This document shows, one piece after another, positions 58,855 to 64,000 of a stretch of 64,000 bases of DNA. The position numbers and the translations under genes were made by a program. Source of the DNA: Clonostachys chloroleuca (Eukaryota; Ascomycota; Sordariomycetes; Hypocreales; Bionectriaceae); the NCBI GenBank assembly GCA_037952775.1, contig JBANAY010000003.1:18104001-18168000 (forward strand), read 5' to 3'. The stretch's first letter is position 1. The number at the start of each line of letters is the position of its first letter. The notes under the pieces were generated by a model. The model was given only the letters and a program-made list of their open reading frames with translations, had not been told where the DNA came from and did not search any database.

Positions 58855-60320
58855 ATGTCAGGTGTCAATTCCTTCGGGGAACTGGGTCTCTCCGTCCTCG
58901 GTATTGGGACGCAATACCCGCCTCACTCGCTCAAGCCAGATGCATTGAATATACTCAGCGAGAAGTATTATCCTCAATCAGATGCGTAAGTACTTCTTCT
59001 TCATAAAGCAATAATTGGGAGTTCTCCTGGTGCTGGACTGAACTGCCTCTAGCATGAAAAAGATGCTCTCCATCAACAGGTTTACAGGAATCGAAGCACG
59101 ATCATCAATCGGCACGCCAGAGCACCCGCTGGTCAATCAGGAGAAGGCCCCTTCCATAAAGCAGATTCACGAGCTGTTTTTCAGTCTCGGGTTACCGCTC
59201 GCCGTCAATGCCGCCCGGAAAGCTGTCAAAGAGGCAGGTATTGACCTGAGCCAGATTACACACATCGTCTCCACGACTTGCACGGACAGCTCAAATCCGG
59301 GGTTCGATCATTATGTCGCCAAAGAGCTTGGTATCTCCCACCAAGTCGAGAAGGTGCTTCTGCATGGGGTCGGGTGCAGCGGAGGCTTGGCTGCCTTGCG
59401 AACAGCCGCCAATCTCGCTCTGGGGCATTCAGCACGGGGAAAACCCGCTCGCATTCTGTGCCTAGCCTTGGAGATCAGTACGATTCTGATCCGGAGTGAG
59501 TTGGACAGCATAGCTGAGCTACAAGAGACTAGAATTGGTCCTTGTCTTTTCTCGGACTGTGCGAGTGCCTTGATTTTGAGCAACGGGATTGGAGAGAGAC
59601 GAGACCCCGTTTACGAACTTCTAGGATGGGATCACCGAATCATTCCAGATACAGAAGGTGATCTTGGTTTTAATGTAGACCCCCTCGGTGAGACATGATC
59701 CTACATTCGAATCACCCTTGTAGATCAAGATGTCACTAGCTAATGCCCAAAAAACAGGATGGAAAGTCGTGCTGACTCCAAGAGTTCCAAAGCTGGCCGG
59801 CTCATCCATGCAGCCGGCATTTGAATCTCTCCTTTCACAGTTGCCAGAACTACCATCAAACTGCGGGGAAGCCGCCGACTTTGACTGGGCCATGCACCCA
59901 GGAGGGGCGACGATACTGTCAGGCGCCGAGCGCACCATGGGCATCAAGCCAGAGCACATGCGGGCAAGCTACGATAGATATATAAGCCACGGCAACTCGA
60001 GCTCGGCAACAATATTCAGCGTCATGGACCGGCTGCGGCACAAGGAGATGGATGCTCTCGCCCCAGATGGTCATGTGCGTGACTACGTCGTTGGGTGCGC
60101 ATTCGGGCCTGGTATATCGGTGGAGATGTGCATGCTCAAGCGCAACAAGGATCACGGTAGCAAGATAGTTGGGATATCGACGCCACCAGAGACAGACAAC
60201 GAGGCCAGCGAGGATATTTCGGATGACGATTTGTCGTTGAACGGGTTGTCTGAAGATCAGTTGCCCGGAGAATATAAACGGTTCATAGAGAAGTCTTTAG
60301 AATTACTAGAACTTGACTGA
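58855..60320 (+). CDS. Type III polyketide synthase (chalcone synthase-like)
   Basis: Three exons: 58855-58985, 59053-59687 and 59758-60320, 442 aa. The enzyme extends a starter CoA with malonyl-CoA and cyclises the product, giving pyrones, resorcinols or resorcylic acids in fungi. The catalytic triad is complete: Cys152 in LHGVGCSGGLAAL, His302 in DWAMHPGGATIL, and Asn335 in YISHGNSSSATIF. The N-terminal SVLGIGTQYPPHSLKPD and MLSINRFTGIEARSSI fit the thiolase-fold family. The C-terminus carries an extra acidic Ser-rich extension (EASEDISDDDLSLNGLSED) beyond the core fold. No tailoring gene, transporter or regulator lies directly beside it; the next gene is a broken hemerythrin-like gene in convergent orientation. 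The product cannot be predicted from sequence alone. Confidence 0.93.
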
Positions 60321-60657
60321 CGGTGAAAAGGGTCAGTTGAAGTGGGAACATTAGATTCTTATTCGTGAACGATAACACGAAATGGGGCTTTCATTGTGAA
60401 CAGGCATCTATTAGTGCATAATCACAAACAACGAAAACTTCTAACTTAATATGCGTTTCATTTCAAAGATGGAATAGTCAATTGTCTTTGCTTAATATCG
60501 TGGTATGAGCAACAAGAATTTGATACATGTATCTTGGTTTTTTTAAGAGAATCCTGTTAGTCATAGCTGGATTAGGATACCATCAATCCATTGACTCCTC
60601 GTAAAACTACAGCCCTCGTAAATCGTCAAGCATAGCATTCCATATGCATTGACGTTT
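60321..60657. other. Convergent spacer
   Basis: AT-rich 3' region between the polyketide synthase and the hemerythrin-like gene. Nothing else is seen. Confidence 0.45.
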
Positions 60658-61701
60658 CTACCCAGAGCGGTAATGTTTTGACTTCTTTGGTACGGCATAA
60701 AGGGGCTGCAGGTTTCCTAAGCAGTCACAGGAAGCAAACTTCCACCAGTCTCGATGAAACCAGAATCCGATATGTGGGATCACGAACAAAGGCTCTGCTG
60801 CCTCTGGGGGTGGGAACGTCTTAGCCTGTATGCCGCCATCGTAGTGAAGATCCAGGTTGCTTATCGCAAACGGCAGCCCGGTGGCCATGCCCTGCGATTT
60901 CTGTTGTACGGGGAGGCAATGAGCAGGCGCTGTTCATCAATGGGTATATTGCAGGTCCTTACCAGGACGTCCCCTACAGCTTGAGCATCTATATCCATTA
61001 TTCCCGTCGTTCTCCTTCGCCAACCTCCGGAAGGCCAAGCATTGTTTCGATTTTACCATTCAAGTGCTCAATAAGAGCTTCAGAGAATGCGTTGATAATC
61101 CTAATGAGCTCATCGCCCGTAAATCGGGTTTTTTATTCAGGCAACCCTGAACATATAGGCTGAACTCCTCGACCCCGTCCTGGAACGCCTTGTGTTGATC
61201 CACAATACGACTCATGAGTCCCCCTTGCCCTGAGAGATGCTCAATAGCTGGGAAGTAATGTTTCTCCTCTCCAGAGTAGTGGACATGAAGATATCGATAC
61301 CACTGATACGCGTAGTTGCAGAACACATAATGGTCGGAGGGCTGGGCGTGTTGTGATTGGAGATATATTGAGTTCAGGCCACGAATGATCATGTTGTGAA
61401 CACATGCCATCTCTGTAGTAAGATTTTGAAACAGTTTGGCTATTGATCGTTAGTTGCGCGGATGATACAACATCATTTTCAAGAGACAGACCTTGGTTTC
61501 AGAAGGCAATGTATACGCAGGTGTCGTGATAAGAGCAAAGGGATGATCAGCGTCAACATCCTTGGATCCCTGGGGTTCCGAGTTTGAATTGTCCAGACAT
61601 TTCTAACACATTCTGTTAAAGAAACGTCTATTTTACTATTGAGAATAGGAATGAGAATCAATTCCGATGAAACACACGTTGGGATAACATTGAGTTAACA
61701 T
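60658..61701 (-). CDS. Hemerythrin-like (HHE) domain protein with several frame breaks
   Basis: On the minus strand the parts of one protein can be followed: DADHPFALITTPAYTLPSET (exon 61602-61492), EMACVHNMIIRGLNSIYLQ with HVHYSGEEKHYFPAIEHL and VDQHKAFQDGVEEF (exon from 61439), then AFSEALIEHLNGKIETMLGL after a break at the T run 61129-61134 (six, seven expected). Another one-base break follows near 61020, and the final exon 60900-60658 holds GLPFAISNLDLHYDGG and IGFWFHRDWWKFASCD. The His and Glu pattern fits the HHE fold that binds a di-iron centre. The junction 61492/61439 is also one base out of phase. A possible first exon is 61701-61678. The gene is either a pseudogene or badly affected by deletion errors; the 5' end is uncertain. 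Confidence 0.6.
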
Positions 61702-61857
61702 CGACACTACATATACCGTCCCCTTTCATCTCCTGTCGTTTAGATATTCATAGCTCAGGGCCACACAATGGACTAAGTTCCCCATATAATGGATTGATTG
61801 GTATATCAATTTCGTAGCATTTTCAAGAATAGCTTGATTATATGGTGATCTTTATAT

Positions 61858-61925
61858 GCTGGCCAAGTGGGTGCCAGAACTATAGGGGCTGCAAAGGTGT
61901 TTCAATCCCAACTTTCCAATACAGG
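61858..61925 (+). repeat. Dispersed direct repeat, copy A
   Basis: Shares GCTGGC, AAGTGGGTGYCAGAA and GGGRCTGCAA blocks, in order, with the segment at 63897-63973. The match is interrupted by small gaps and looks old. Confidence 0.45.
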
Positions 61926-63357
61926 CCACAACATGAATAGATAGTAGGTAGTTAATAATGATGCTGAATTATTGAGTATTTATTAGCCAGTATTATCTAT
62001 CTATTGTTACACAATAGGAAGCATTTACTGTTGGTTTTCGCCATAAACAATGGTATATCCTAAGACCAGGCAACACATGATTCGGTCTAGTTATACAGTT
62101 TTTCCCTCAAACCCAAACCTTCCACACCAGAGAAAGTTAAAAATCATAACATTCAGCATGGTAACAGGCAGTAATATCTCAAAAACTCTAACAATAAGGG
62201 CCAGCTGGCCAGGTATATAGCTTAGCCATGGCCTTAAGAGGAGAAGCTCATCATCCATCAACCACAACCACCTTTCTAAGCGAGTACTCATCACCACCAA
62301 CCACACCTCTCTAAGCAACAGCAACAACAGCAATAATGGTAGTATCTGACACCAATATCCCTACCTCTCAGGGCCTAGTCAAGCCTCCTTCAAGAGATGA
62401 TGACAGTCATCAGACACGATGCACTACAGCTGTATTCCGACCTCACTCATAATACACCCCTCCGATCAGTCGAGGGCCTGCTTGCAGCAACTAAGCCGCT
62501 TAAAACAGCGCAGATCCAGCAGTTTTGTCTGTTGGGCCTGTCCATCTATTGTACAGCCTGCTGCCAGGCACCACCACCACAGGCACTTACGGAGGACAAG
62601 GATTGGCTAGGTGAAGAGCCATAGGAAGCATTATTATATGACTAACTGCCAGAATAATTCTGTCGAGGCGCCCTTACAGTTCCTGTTTTTCTAACAGCCA
62701 CTTGCCGGGGCACTTGTCGAGGCACTGCCTACATACGAAATAAGGCAGGATGGCTTTGCCCCCCTCCCGGCCAGTACAAAACGCTGTACGAGCTGCCATT
62801 ACTTGATGAGCCAAAACTATCCACAAAAACCAGGCATCATTGGAGTTCACCGAGTACAGTGTTTCTTTGCACCATCTGGCAATTAACTTGAACGTGGATG
62901 CCACAACCTTCAGAATTTCAAGATGCTAGGAAAATCCGGGAGATACTCAGAATGAACTGCCATACGGGCCACGAAACTTCCTCGCCGTCCTTACGCGGTA
63001 CATATAAAACCATACCTTCTCAACATTTTCCCAGGTTCTATTTTTTCTTCCCATATCCATCCCATATAAGCGAGCAGAAATGCCATCATCATCACCATAG
63101 CCAATATATATTCTACCCGCAGCATGGAGCCGGTTTCCATGCTAAACGCAGATAATATCGCGAGCTCGAGTACGCCAAATCCTCCTCTAGAACCCTTTTA
63201 GGGAATTTTCATACTTCATGGGTTGGCATCAATTGTTATTTTATTCTCTCAGTATCTCTGTGGCATCGCTACTGTGTGGTACCACCATAGTACCCACGGT
63301 GGTACTTTCCATAGGACAGAAATGTTCAGGGCGATTCGCAATCTTTCATCTCAAATG

Positions 63358-63483
63358 AGCGAAATACAGCCTGAAATGGGCAAGGTCAAGGCTCAAACGA
63401 GCGGAATCGAGGCTCAAATCAGCGGAATCAAGACTGAAACCAGTGGAATCAAGGCTGAAATGGGCGGAATACTGGCTCAGTTA
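63358..63483 (+). repeat. 21-bp tandem repeat encoding heptads, six units
   Basis: Six units of 21 bases start at 63358, 63379, 63400, 63421, 63442 and 63463. In frame they encode heptads of the type SGIKAEM/SGIEAQI, a coiled-coil pattern, within a short frame (63223-63489) that ends directly after the array. Confidence 0.7.
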
Positions 63484-63896
63484 AGATAGAACCTCAGGAT
63501 GATCTCCACATTATCATTGATGATATTCCAGATGGGTCATCTCTTACCAAAACCGAGGGTGTGGCTATCGACAAGTTCACCCAATGGATCGAATCGCTAA
63601 TAAGGCTTGGTAGACTCTTTTTTTTACAGCTTTGAGTATGAGGTACTGATTATTAAATACCCATTAACTCTCGTGTATGAGATGTCCCATGGCAATCTCT
63701 ATGACAGGATTCGATATCAAATGAATCGAACTCTTTCCGAAGGGACTACTGGATATGGGTCAACAACATACTAGGTAGATTTCAGAAGGAGGCTGAGGTT
63801 CCCTATAGACACTACGAGTATCAATAACAAGAGACCCCGAATGAATACTGGGGTCCCTGATTTCGTCATCCTACAACCTAACTTCACCCAGTAACT

Positions 63897-63973
63897 GCTG
63901 GCTGCCATCAAGTGGGTGTCAGAATAAGAGGGACTGCAAGAGTGTTGTTATACCTCGACTTTCTTGTACAATC
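63897..63973 (+). repeat. Dispersed direct repeat, copy B
   Basis: The second copy of the segment at 61858. The two copies bracket about 2 kb and could be ends of a decayed mobile element, or paralogous gene fragments. Confidence 0.45.
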
Positions 63974-64000
63974 ATACTTATTATAGACAATAGTATAAGA

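Larger units (their letters stand above)
61702..64000. other. Gene-poor tail with diverged repeats
   Basis: About 2.3 kb without an intact gene. Contains two related segments about 2 kb apart (61858 and 63897) and a six-unit 21-bp repeat (63358-63483). Several short frames, such as the minus-strand one at 62674-62904 with CRQCLDKCPGKW, may be relics of an element but match nothing I can name. Confidence 0.5.

Noticed and set aside
1..64000. tRNA genes, CRISPR arrays, telomeric TTAGGG arrays
   Set aside because: I looked for T-loop signatures and tandem hexamers and found none convincing; CRISPR is not expected in a fungus.

Overview
The window is nuclear DNA of a filamentous ascomycete, most likely a member of the Eurotiomycetes (Aspergillus/Penicillium relatives). 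Almost every gene is split by one to four short introns of about 48-82 bp with GT donors, CTAAC/CTGAC-type branch points and AG acceptors. The recognisable proteins are typical of that group: a tail-anchored Ubc6, seipin, homogentisate dioxygenase, Zn2Cys6 regulator, Tco89, Ypk kinase and a fungal type III polyketide synthase. The species cannot be named from the sequence alone. No tRNA, rRNA or CRISPR array was seen.

Layout. 1-13 kb: the end of a Ubc6-type E2, a BTB-domain protein, a TMEM135-like membrane protein, a degenerate 54-bp tandem repeat, an F-box-like gene interrupted by an in-frame TAG, and a small conserved protein. 13-32 kb: Vip1 (RRM), an unknown 450-aa protein, seipin, a DUF6699-like protein, homogentisate 1,2-dioxygenase, a coiled-coil protein and a small membrane protein, separated by long gene-poor spacers. 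32-40 kb: a 2,2-dialkylglycine decarboxylase-like PLP enzyme and a Zn2Cys6 regulator on the same strand, sharing a repeated CCGCGGGAAA element, then an unknown 603-aa protein. 40-58 kb is a dense housekeeping block: RRM/acidic nucleolar-type protein, holocytochrome c synthase divergent from an ABC1/ADCK mitochondrial kinase, Tco89 of TORC1, SPF30 splicing factor, IND1/NUBPL Fe-S assembly factor divergent from Bfr2/AATF, a small four-TM protein and the Ypk1/YpkA AGC kinase. 58-64 kb is accessory-like: a type III polyketide synthase, a broken hemerythrin-like gene, and an AT-rich tail with diverged repeats and no intact gene.

Two themes matter most. First, the regulator at 34.4-36.5 kb and the dialkylglycine decarboxylase-like gene look like a self-contained catabolic pair: four exact copies of CCGCGGGAAA plus one 16-bp palindrome lie only in their two upstream regions. 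The enzyme carries the residues typical of the family that breaks down 2-aminoisobutyrate (Aib), the signature residue of fungal peptaibols. Second, at least six genes are interrupted by a 1-2 base shift, nearly always inside a C or A/T homopolymer. That points to systematic homopolymer contraction in the assembly rather than six independent pseudogenes, although the TAG in the F-box-like gene cannot be explained that way.
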